From DASSFZ01 sp036514635 (GTDB lineage: Bacteria; Chloroflexota; Anaerolineae; Fen-1058), in assembly GCA_036514635.1 (NCBI GenBank), contig DATBWU010000362.1:1-11958 (forward strand): a stretch of DNA of 11,958 nucleotides, in the 5' to 3' direction. The number at the start of each line of letters is the position of its first letter. Position 1 is the first letter of the stretch. Below, in pieces: positions 6,464 through 11,958 of the stretch. Position numbers and translations under genes: made by a program. The notes below the pieces were generated by a model that was not told the DNA's origin, made no database searches, and saw nothing but the letters and a program-made list of their open reading frames with translations.

Positions 6464-6537
6464 TTTTGCTCACCGACCGCGTCCTCGCGGTCGATCAGGA
6501 TAGACGCCCGCGTGGACGCGGGCTTTGAGCAGCAAAA
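6464..6537. repeat. Second nested inverted repeat with two internal hairpins
   Basis: An outer pair, TTTTGCTCA (6464-6472) against TGAGCAGCAAAA (6526-6537, with three extra bases), encloses two perfect hairpins: GACCGCG/CGCGGTC with a TCCT loop (6475-6492), and GCCCGCGT/ACGCGGGC with a 2-nt loop (6506-6523). The layout repeats that of the element at 1105-1184 although the sequence differs. It lies in the 311-bp gap between the convergent korB and hsp20 genes. I see no gene in that gap. Confidence 0.82.
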
Positions 6538-6591
6538 GCGCAACTTGTGACCGCGCGCAGTATACATCCGTGAGAGGTTGTCTGAACATTC

Positions 6592-6673
6592 ACCACCAAG
6601 TCACCACCCCCTGAAGGGGGCAAGCGACACGAAGAAGACTTGGAGATTCTTGGTGTCTTCGTGTCTTGGTGGT
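6592..6673. repeat. Inverted array of 8-nt CTTSGTGT units with an inserted hairpin
   Basis: The right arm is three 8-nt units: CTTGGTGT, CTTCGTGT and CTTGGTGG (6649-6672). The left arm holds their complement in two pieces: ACCACCAAG (6592-6600), pairing with 6665-6673, and GACACGAAGA (6626-6635), pairing with 6656-6665. Between the pieces lies a separate hairpin, CCCCCT/AGGGGG (6607-6620). The element ends 34 bases from the hsp20 stop codon and could help terminate that transcript, though it lacks a T-run. Confidence 0.82.
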
Positions 6674-6706
6674 TGATTGGACATCTTTCCAGGCAGGCTC
6701 TGAGAG

Positions 6707-7153
6707 TTACTTCGCCTGAACCTTGATCGAGCGCGGCTTGACGGCCTCAGCCTTCGGGACGCGCACGATCAGCACGCCGTTCTCCAATTTGGCCTCGATC
6801 TTGTCCGCCTCGATGTCCTCCGGCAGCTCGAACGAGCGGCTGAACTTGCCGTAGCCGATCTCGTTGCGCAACGTCTGCACGTCCTGATCTGCCGACGCGG
6901 CCGGGGCGATGAACTCGCCGCTCAACTTGATCGCGTTGCCTTCGGTCTCGATGCTCAATTCGTCGGCCTTTACGCCGGGCGCAATCGCGACCAAGGTGTA
7001 GCCCTCGCCATCCTCGTAGACGTCGATCGGCAGTCGAGAGCCGATGCCCCAAACAGTGGCCCACTCGCGGGACGGGCGGAACAGGCTGTCGTTCATGAAG
7101 CGATTGACCATATTGGCGAACGGATCGCGAATCACGATGCTGCGGGTTAACAT
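6707..7153 (-). CDS. Small heat-shock protein, Hsp20/alpha-crystallin family
   Basis: This 148-residue ATP-independent chaperone would hold unfolding proteins in the cytoplasm for later refolding. The short N-terminal arm (1-40, with RDPFANMVNRFMND) is followed by the alpha-crystallin domain (about 41-135). That domain starts at LPIDVYEDGEGYTLVAIAPG and ends with the hallmark AKLENGVLIVRVPK, including the conserved G-V-L. The tail contains I-K-V (143-145), the I-x-I/V motif used in oligomer assembly. The ATG at 7153 is chosen because AGGAGG precedes it at a suitable distance; a further 19 in-frame codons upstream do not look like protein. Its leader may fold over the Shine-Dalgarno, and a palindrome overlaps the predicted -35. 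It lies 119 bases after the exporter adaptor gene but appears to have its own promoter. Confidence 0.95.
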   Translation of the reverse strand: MLTRSIVIRDPFANMVNRFMNDSLFRPSREWATVWGIGSRLPIDVYEDGEGYTLVAIAPGVKADELSIETEGNAIKLSGEFIAPAASADQDVQTLRNEIGYGKFSRSFELPEDIEADKIEAKLENGVLIVRVPKAEAVKPRSIKVQAK

Positions 7154-7161
7154 GTTGGTTT

Positions 7162-7196
7162 CCTCCTGGGGTTCTGTCTGTAAACTGCGCCCAGGA
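7162..7196 (-). promoter_or_regulatory. hsp20 leader hairpin covering the ribosome-binding site (candidate RNA thermometer)
   Basis: On the minus strand UCCUGGG (7196-7190) pairs perfectly with CCCAGGA (7170-7164), and the latter contains the first four bases of the Shine-Dalgarno AGGAGG (7167-7162). With one bulged A, the last GG can also pair with the upstream CU. The loop is 19 nt and may hold a short GUU/AAC stem. UCCU against AGGA is an anti-Shine-Dalgarno, the arrangement used by ROSE and fourU thermometers of other small heat-shock genes. This sequence is not a recognisable member of either class. Confidence 0.5.
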
Positions 7197-7216
7197 TAGT
7201 CGCACCGCATTAGACC

Positions 7217-7246
7217 GATATAAGAGGCACGCTAGAGCATCGTAAA
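7217..7246 (-). promoter_or_regulatory. Predicted promoter for hsp20
   Basis: On the minus strand TTTACG (7246-7241, 4 of 6 to TTGACA) and TATATC (7222-7217, 4 of 6 to TATAAT) are 18 bases apart. Transcription would start near 7210, giving a leader of about 57 nt that contains the whole Shine-Dalgarno hairpin. The match is modest. Confidence 0.4.
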
Positions 7247-7251
7247 CGATG
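7238..7251. promoter_or_regulatory. Operator-like palindrome overlapping the hsp20 -35
   Basis: CATCGT-AA-ACGATG is a perfect 6-2-6 inverted repeat that covers the predicted -35 hexamer of hsp20. It does not match CIRCE (TTAGCACTC and its complement nine bases apart), so HrcA is not implied. A short hairpin downstream of the adaptor gene is the other possibility; it lacks a T-run. Confidence 0.45.
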
Positions 7252-7272
7252 TGTTAAAGTGGCATTAGAGCT

Positions 7273-8424
7273 TCACTTCTCAAACGTCACCGCCACCGTC
7301 ATGCCCCAGCGCAGCCGTGGATCAGTATCGATCAATCTAATCTCGACCGGATAAGTGATGTCGCCGCTCTTCTCTTGATACAGCGTCCCGATCGACTCGA
7401 CCTGGCCCTTCAGCATCACATCCGGCAGTGCATCGACCTTGATCGTCACCGCCTGGCTGACGCTCACCCTCGGCACGTCGATCTCGGTCAGGTCGTCGGT
7501 TTCGATCTGCCAGCCGGACAGATCGGCCACGATGACGACCGTCGCGCCCGGCCCCACGCGCTGGCCGACTTTCAAATCGATCCGCGCCACGCTCCCGTCG
7601 AGCGGCACGCGCAGTTCGGCCTGCGCCAGCGCGACGTGTGCCGCGCGCAGCGCCGCCTCGGCCTGCTGGACGGCCGCCGCGTACGTGCCATCGGGCTGGC
7701 CGCCGGCCTCGGACTGCAATTTCTCCAGCCGGGCCTGCGCCGCCTTGAAGCTGGCCGACGCCGCTGCGATCTGCGCGCTGTCGGCGCGGTCGCTGGGCGA
7801 GCCGGACTTCAGCGCATCGACGCGCGCCTGCGCCGCCTGCGTCGCCTTAATCGCCGTCTCCAGCGCCAGGCGAGCCTGCTCTTCCGTCGAGCCGAGCAGC
7901 TCCAGCTCGATGATACGATCGTAGGTGGTCTGCACCTGCTGCTGCGCAAAGCGCGCTTGCGCCAGCGCGGCCTCGGCTTCGATCAACGCCGCGCTCGTAT
8001 CGCGTTTGGCCGTCGCCGCCGCAATCTGGGCCTGCGCCGACTTCACTTCGGCTTCGGCGGCGGCGATCTGCTGCGGCAGCGAGTCGAGGTATTTCTGTCG
8101 ATTGGCCTCCGCCACGGCCAGCGTCGCCTCGGCCTGCTCGACCGACGCCTGGAGCGAACCGGCATCGAGCCGCGCGATGACATCACCGGCCTTGACCGAA
8201 TCGCCCTCGGCGACCTTCACTTCGGCGACCTCGCCGCCGACGCCGAAACTTAACTCGACCGAGTGCAGTGGCACCAATCGACCTTCCGCGCTGATAGCGA
8301 CGCTATCGGTGACGGCGGGCAGGGTCGCTTCGGGCGTCGCCGCGCTCGCCGCATTGCCTCCGCAGGCGGACAGAAACAGTGCCAGCACACTGAGCGATCC
8401 CAAAAAGAATATCCTTTTATCCAT
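7273..8424 (-). CDS. Lipoprotein membrane-fusion (adaptor) subunit of an ABC exporter
   Basis: This 383-residue protein begins with a lipoprotein signal peptide: charged MDKR, a hydrophobic stretch (6-18), then lipobox L18-S-A-C21. It should therefore be lipid-anchored outside the cytoplasmic membrane. The two halves of a lipoyl-like domain are at about 55-92 (GVGGEVAEVKVAEGDSVKAG) and 268-302 (LRVPLDGSVARIDLKVGQRV). They flank a long Ala/Gln/Glu-rich helical hairpin (about 93-265). A beta-barrel and membrane-proximal region end in GMTVAVTF. This is the HlyD/MacA/YknX adaptor layout. The ATG at 8424 is chosen because AGGAGA lies seven bases upstream and because it puts the signal peptide at the start; an ATG at 8445 overlaps the permease stop and lacks a ribosome site. 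It follows the permease by 13 bases in one operon. The cargo is unknown. Confidence 0.92.
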   Translation of the reverse strand: MDKRIFFLGSLSVLALFLSACGGNAASAATPEATLPAVTDSVAISAEGRLVPLHSVELSFGVGGEVAEVKVAEGDSVKAGDVIARLDAGSLQASVEQAEATLAVAEANRQKYLDSLPQQIAAAEAEVKSAQAQIAAATAKRDTSAALIEAEAALAQARFAQQQVQTTYDRIIELELLGSTEEQARLALETAIKATQAAQARVDALKSGSPSDRADSAQIAAASASFKAAQARLEKLQSEAGGQPDGTYAAAVQQAEAALRAAHVALAQAELRVPLDGSVARIDLKVGQRVGPGATVVIVADLSGWQIETDDLTEIDVPRVSVSQAVTIKVDALPDVMLKGQVESIGTLYQEKSGDITYPVEIRLIDTDPRLRWGMTVAVTFEK

Positions 8425-8437
8425 TGCAATTCTCCTG

Positions 8438-10816
8438 TCACTCATACGCTAGAGTCTTGCGCACGCTCAGGCGAGTCGCTCTCAGGGCGGGTAGGGCGCT
8501 GGCGGCCACCGACAGAATTACAATGATCGCCAGCCACGTCAGCACGCCCGGCCACGAGAAGCGATAGATCATTTGAAAGTTGAATATGCTGCCGAGCGCT
8601 TCCGAGAAGAGATAACCTGCCGGCACGCTCAGCGGCAGCGCCGCGATCCAGGCCAGCAGGCCGAGCATCAAGCCCTCGCCGATGAACAGGCGCGCCACAT
8701 TCGCCGACGACGCCCCAATCGCGCGCATCACGCCGATCTCGCGTCGCCGCTCCAGTACGTTGATCGACAGCGTGCCCGCCAGTCCGATGCTGCCGACGAT
8801 TGCGATCAGGCTCGACATCACCAGCAGCAACGTGACCAGAATATCGAACTGACTCTGATTGTTCCGCCGACCTTCGGCCCCGGTGAACGTCCCGCCGAAG
8901 CGGATGCCGCGCGCCTCGAAAGCCGCGCGCAGCCGATCGGCGACGGCCTGCTCGAAGGCGGCGTCCTGGCGCGTCGTGCGGATTTGGAGGGTAGATGTCC
9001 GTCCGGTCAGGCCGGCGTCGCGCGCGAAGACATCGCGCGGCGCGTAAGCGGTGGACTGCTGGTTGCTCAAATCGAACACCGTGCCGACGATCGCCCATTC
9101 CTGTTTGCCGAGATCGTCGAAGTCGAAGGTCACCGTCTGCCCGACAGCCAAGCCCAGCCTGGCGGCCAGGTCATTGTTGAGCACGATGGCATGCTCATCT
9201 TCCGGTAGGAGCCAGCGACCCTCCACGATAGTCGGCTCAAACAACTCGGTGCCGGGCGGTAGCGCGCGGAGTGAGACGCGCTCGCCGGCCGTGTCGTCTT
9301 CCGATCGCAGCGCGGTGCCCGATCGGAACATCCACGCTTCGACGTGCTCGACGCCCGGCTGCGCGGCGGCGATCGCTTCGGCTTCTTCGATCCGCACCAT
9401 CTGGCCCAGCCCCACGTTCACGTCCAGGCCCAGCGAGTTGAACACGTAATCGATCGTGTAGGTGAACGAATCGCTCGCGCTCGTGACCATGATGAAGACG
9501 ACGCCGGCGATCGTCAGCGTGATCTGCGTCAGTGCGACGCGCGCCTTGCGCCGGAACGTGTTGCGCAGCGTCAGCGCCATCGGGCGCGGCAGGCCGCGAA
9601 TGCGGGCGATCAGGCGATCGAAGATGCTTGCGCCGTAGCTCGCGCCGATGCCGTAAGTGCTGATCGCTTGCTGCACGGTGATACGCGCGCCGCCCACGAC
9701 CGGCCACAACGCGGCCAGCGCGGGCGTCAGCAGGCCGATACTCACCTGCTGCACCAGCGCGGCGGACGACAAGCGGAACGGCTCGATCGGCACGTTGAGG
9801 AACTTCAGCAGTTCGCCCGACAGCGAGTAGGACAGCGCCGCGCCGATGGGCACGGCGACGAGCAACGCCAGCACGCCGTAGATCAGCACGCCGGTCAGGT
9901 ATAGCCGTACCACCTGCCCGCTCATCGCGCCGACCGCCTTCATCACGCCGATCTGCGACACTTGCTGGGCGATGATGGCGTTGATCGTGTTCACCACCAG
10001 GAACAGGCCCAGCGCCAGCGACAGCACGGCCAGCACGCGCAGGATCAGCATCGTCGAATCGACGATGTCCTGGTTGAAATGCACGTTGGGGTCTTGAATG
10101 CCCGTGAAGCTGACGGATGGGCCGATCTTTTCCAGCCGATCGCGGATCACCTGGGCGGTGTCTTCGGCGGCTGTTTGTGAGAAGGCCGGCGTCTGAACTT
10201 TGATCTGATTGAAGAAGCGCGAGCCGTACCAGGACTCCATCAGATCGGTGCTGATATAAAACGTCGCGTCGCCACCGAACGCCGGAGGATAGATCAGCAG
10301 ATCGCGGACGACGCCATCGATCTGCGCCGTGCGCTCACGCTCGTCGATCTGAAACTCGATCGTGCTGCCGGCCGCTATGCCGTAATACTCGATCGTCGTG
10401 CCTTCGACGGCAATCGTGCGCCGCCCGGGCCAGTGGCCGCCGGTCAGTTGAAGCCGGTTGTATTTCTGCGCCGCGTAATCGTCACGCACGAGGATCGTCG
10501 CGTCACGCCACGGCGAGTTCGGATCGGGCCGCCAGCGCGCGCCGAGTTGGGCTATGCCCTCGACGCCGGCCACGCCGGGCAGGCGCGCCAGGTTGTCCAG
10601 CACGCTCTCGTCGGTGATCGCGCCGCGCAGCCACAGCGTGATGTGCGCCGGGTTCGAGTCGCGGAAACTGCCGGTCAGGTCCGACACCATGAGATCGCCC
10701 ATGGCCGCGACCAGACCCACCGCGAACACGCCGACCGTGATGCTCAACACCACCAGCAGTGTGCGGCCTTTCTCACGCCACAAATCACGCAGTATCTTGC
10801 GATAACCGGTCTTCAT
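8438..10816 (-). CDS. FtsX/MacB-type ABC permease with two fused halves (8 predicted TM)
   Basis: This 792-residue permease has the four-helix FtsX unit twice. The first half has a TM at about 20-40, a large extracytoplasmic domain (41-254), and TMs at about 255-282, 304-330 and 356-376. The second has a TM at 428-447, a second external domain (448-657), and TMs at 658-686, 708-735 and 756-778. Both halves carry the cytoplasmic FtsX signature: QQVSQIGVMKAVGA (284-297) and ERRREIGVMRAIGA (689-702). In MacB the permease is a 4-TM homodimer; here one chain could supply both halves. The ATG at 10816 starts MKTGYRKILRDLW and is preferred because everything upstream in frame is encoded by a heptamer repeat. 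It has no Shine-Dalgarno, so translation may depend on coupling. It lies between the ATPase and adaptor genes, as one exporter. Confidence 0.93.
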   Translation of the reverse strand: MKTGYRKILRDLWREKGRTLLVVLSITVGVFAVGLVAAMGDLMVSDLTGSFRDSNPAHITLWLRGAITDESVLDNLARLPGVAGVEGIAQLGARWRPDPNSPWRDATILVRDDYAAQKYNRLQLTGGHWPGRRTIAVEGTTIEYYGIAAGSTIEFQIDERERTAQIDGVVRDLLIYPPAFGGDATFYISTDLMESWYGSRFFNQIKVQTPAFSQTAAEDTAQVIRDRLEKIGPSVSFTGIQDPNVHFNQDIVDSTMLILRVLAVLSLALGLFLVVNTINAIIAQQVSQIGVMKAVGAMSGQVVRLYLTGVLIYGVLALLVAVPIGAALSYSLSGELLKFLNVPIEPFRLSSAALVQQVSIGLLTPALAALWPVVGGARITVQQAISTYGIGASYGASIFDRLIARIRGLPRPMALTLRNTFRRKARVALTQITLTIAGVVFIMVTSASDSFTYTIDYVFNSLGLDVNVGLGQMVRIEEAEAIAAAQPGVEHVEAWMFRSGTALRSEDDTAGERVSLRALPPGTELFEPTIVEGRWLLPEDEHAIVLNNDLAARLGLAVGQTVTFDFDDLGKQEWAIVGTVFDLSNQQSTAYAPRDVFARDAGLTGRTSTLQIRTTRQDAAFEQAVADRLRAAFEARGIRFGGTFTGAEGRRNNQSQFDILVTLLLVMSSLIAIVGSIGLAGTLSINVLERRREIGVMRAIGASSANVARLFIGEGLMLGLLAWIAALPLSVPAGYLFSEALGSIFNFQMIYRFSWPGVLTWLAIIVILSVAASALPALRATRLSVRKTLAYE

Positions 10817-10819
10817 GTC

Positions 10820-10894
10820 GATTTGCGATTTCGGATTTTGGATTGCCGATTTCGGATTGCGGATTGCCGGCGGCTCATTCCAAAATCCGCAATC
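10820..10894. repeat. Tandem 7-nt GATTKCG array with inverted arm, in the operon spacer
   Basis: Seven consecutive 7-nt units, all starting GATT, run from 10820 to 10868: GATTTGC, GATTTCG, GATTTTG, GATTGCC, GATTTCG, GATTGCG and GATTGCC. A reverse arm follows: TCCAAAATCCGCAATC (10879-10894) complements GATTTCGGATTTTGGA (10827-10842) with one mismatch. The element fills almost all of the 90-bp gap between ATPase and permease, ending four bases from the permease ATG. In the permease frame it stays open and would encode a heptapeptide repeat of the NPKSAIQ type from a TTG at 10906. Such NPKS-like N-termini are usually translated repeats and not real protein. Confidence 0.9.
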
Positions 10895-10906
10895 TACATT
10901 CCGCAA

Positions 10907-11614
10907 TCAAGAATGGCCGTTATCCTTGAGCTTCCCGTCTCGGACCTCGATGATCCGGGGCAGGCGGCTCGCCAGCGACTTGTCGTGCGTGACGACCACC
11001 AGCGTCTTGCCATCGACGTTCACCAGCCGGTCGAACAGGCCGAACACGCTCTCGGCGGTGACGCTGTCGAGGTTGCCGGTCGGCTCGTCGGCGACGATCA
11101 GCGGCGGGTCGTTCGCCAGCGCGCGGGCGATCGCGGCGCGCTGCTGCTGTCCGGCCGATAGCGCATTCGGCAGTTTATGCGCGTGCTCGGTCAGACCGAC
11201 CTCGTCCAGCAGCGCCAGCGCGTGCCTGGGGCGCTCGCGCGACTTGTACACGTTGCAAAAGTCCATCGGCAGCATCACGTTTTCGATGACGGTCAGCGTC
11301 GGCAGGAGTTGGAAGAACTGGAAGATCACGCCGATGGTGATCCCGCGCCAGCGGGCGAGTTTGTTTTCGTCGAAGGTGTGAATCGGCTGGCCGTTGACGA
11401 CGACCTGGCCGCGCGTGGGTCGATCGATGCCGGTGATCATATTGAGCAGCGTCGATTTGCCACTGCCGCTCGGCCCGACGACGCCGACCGCTTCGCCGGG
11501 GTTCACTTTCAGCGTGACGCCGTGCAGCACGGTCACTTCTCCCGCGCCGCTGCGATACATCTTGACGACCTGATCGACGTGGATGAGGTGCTCAAAGGTG
11601 TTCGGTTGTTCCAT
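10907..11614 (-). CDS. ABC transporter ATP-binding protein, MacB/LolD type
   Basis: This 235-residue nucleotide-binding subunit would hydrolyse ATP to drive the mechanotransmission-type permease encoded next. All ABC motifs are present: Walker A GPSGSGKST (47-55), Q-loop Q99 within IFQFFQLLP, signature LSAGQQQR (152-159, alanine in place of the usual first glycine), Walker B LIVADEP (172-178) and switch histidine H210 in VVTHD. Spacing and the GNLDS D-loop are those of the MacB/LolD/FtsE group. The ATG at 11614 (MEQPNTFEHLIHVDQVVKMY) is chosen because GAGGG lies upstream and because domain-like sequence begins there; 34 more in-frame codons upstream are Arg/Pro-rich and not conserved-looking. 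It is the first gene of the operon, with a predicted promoter 150-180 bases upstream and a structured leader. Confidence 0.95.
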   Translation of the reverse strand: MEQPNTFEHLIHVDQVVKMYRSGAGEVTVLHGVTLKVNPGEAVGVVGPSGSGKSTLLNMITGIDRPTRGQVVVNGQPIHTFDENKLARWRGITIGVIFQFFQLLPTLTVIENVMLPMDFCNVYKSRERPRHALALLDEVGLTEHAHKLPNALSAGQQQRAAIARALANDPPLIVADEPTGNLDSVTAESVFGLFDRLVNVDGKTLVVVTHDKSLASRLPRIIEVRDGKLKDNGHS

Positions 11615-11662
11615 CGGGGAAGCCCTCGACTGCCTGTCTTGCTTGTGGAGGATAAACGGATT

Positions 11663-11703
11663 CCCACGCAGCGTCATCCGTCTGGGGGCGGAGACGGCGT
11701 GGG
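11663..11703 (-). other. Hairpin in the exporter-operon leader (proximal)
   Basis: CCCACG (11663-11668) pairs with CGTGGG (11698-11703), and CCGTCT (11678-11683) pairs with AGACGG (11692-11697). This gives a 12-bp helix with a 9-nt bulge on one side. It lies about 50 bases upstream of the ATPase start codon. The GC-rich background makes some pairing expected by chance. Confidence 0.4.
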
Positions 11704-11731
11704 TCATTGGGCGCATGCCCTGACAACACAG

Positions 11732-11761
11732 CGCCCGCCGGTTTGAAAGGTTCGGCGGGCG
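11732..11761 (-). other. GC-rich hairpin at the start of the exporter-operon leader
   Basis: CGCCCGCCG (11732-11740) and CGGCGGGCG (11753-11761) form a perfect 9-bp GC stem with a 12-nt loop. It begins almost at the predicted transcription start of the ABC operon. It could also end the transcript from the gene at the right edge, but no T-run follows on that strand. Confidence 0.6.
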
Positions 11762-11766
11762 AGGCG

Positions 11767-11795
11767 AGTGTACTTGGGGAGGATCGATTTGGCAA
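11767..11795 (-). promoter_or_regulatory. Predicted sigma70-like promoter for the ABC exporter operon
   Basis: On the minus strand TTGCCA (11795-11790, 5 of 6 to TTGACA) and TACACT (11772-11767, 4 of 6 to TATAAT) are separated by exactly 17 bases. Transcription would start near 11760, about 146 nt before the ATPase ATG. The prediction rests on consensus match alone. Confidence 0.5.
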
Positions 11796-11824
11796 GCAAC
11801 CTGTGCCAGGGGGATGTCTACCGC

Positions 11825-11956
11825 CTACTTGTCGGCGCCTTCATTACCTGTTGACGATGATGTTGTGCCCGTCGCTTCGCTCGATTTGTCCTCTGGTTTC
11901 TTCTCTCGCGTCAGCACGTAGATCAAGACCAACGCCAACCCGAAGAAAGTCGGCAG
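11825..11956 (-). CDS. C-terminal tail of a membrane protein (5' end outside window)
   Basis: Reading leftwards from the right edge, one frame stays open for 43 codons to a TAG at 11827-11825. It encodes LPTFFGLALVLIYVLTREKK followed by a Ser/Thr/Gly-rich tail ending GNEGADK. The first 16 or so residues look like a transmembrane helix, and the positive REKK after it suggests a cytoplasmic tail. The other two frames on this strand give no protein-like sequence and stop earlier or close by. The family cannot be named from so little. It lies upstream of and in the same direction as the ABC exporter operon, but a predicted promoter and a GC hairpin separate them. Confidence 0.6.
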   Translation of the reverse strand: MPTFFGLALVLIYVLTREKKPEDKSSEATGTTSSSTGNEGADK

Positions 11957-11958
11957 CA

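Noticed and set aside
7207..7269. Direct repeat GCATTAGA on both sides of the hsp20 promoter region
   Set aside because: Two 8-base copies 55 bases apart could occur by chance, and no inserted element lies between them.
7154..7272. CIRCE/HrcA operator upstream of hsp20
   Set aside because: No TTAGCACTC-type half-sites with nine-base spacing are present; the palindrome found has a different sequence and spacing.
7375..8253. Plus-strand open frame opposite the adaptor gene
   Set aside because: It is an Arg/Leu/Gly-rich shadow; the minus strand has a lipobox, lipoyl halves and a coiled-coil hairpin.

Overview
The window looks like ordinary chromosomal DNA from a GC-rich bacterium. The mix of genes suggests Chloroflexota, perhaps an Anaerolineae-like lineage: an NfeD/SPFH pair, a two-subunit 2-oxoacid:ferredoxin oxidoreductase of the KorAB type, a stand-alone Hsp20, and an ATPase, permease and lipoprotein-adaptor export operon. 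Intergenic gaps full of short palindromic tandem repeats fit the same group. The assignment is an inference from gene content and style and is not proven by any marker gene. No tRNA, rRNA, CRISPR array, integrase or transposase was seen.

Layout, left half (+ strand). Bases 3-368 are the C-terminal part of an unrecognised helical protein. They are followed by an NfeD-family membrane protein (442-1101) and an SPFH/stomatin-like protein (1269-2174), a classic membrane-microdomain pair, and then a terminator-like hairpin. Next come a RimI-like GNAT acetyltransferase (2311-2757) and a Nudix hydrolase (2902-3378). A good sigma70-like promoter (3406-3434) precedes korA (3500-5329) and korB (5346-6395), the alpha/gamma-fused and beta subunits of a 2-oxoglutarate-type ferredoxin oxidoreductase. 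They close with a strong intrinsic terminator (6394-6439).

Layout, right half (- strand). Reading leftwards there is the tail of a membrane protein (11825-11956), a predicted promoter with a structured leader, an ABC ATPase (10907-11614), an FtsX-type permease with two fused halves (8438-10816), a lipoprotein membrane-fusion adaptor (7273-8424), and finally a small heat-shock protein (6707-7153). The last has its own predicted promoter and a leader hairpin that buries its Shine-Dalgarno sequence.

How the genes fit together. NfeD and SPFH probably act together at the membrane. KorAB links 2-oxoacid oxidation to reduced ferredoxin in central metabolism. The three ABC genes should form one MacAB- or YknXYZ-like exporter. 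Hsp20 is a stress chaperone.

The most noteworthy material is non-coding. At least seven palindromic or tandem-repeat elements of different sequence (unit lengths 7, 7, 8, 8 and 10 nt, plus two nested cruciform elements) sit in the gaps. One of them supplies a stop codon and another occupies a ribosome-binding site. The hsp20 leader is a candidate RNA thermometer. I see no convincing new multi-gene system.
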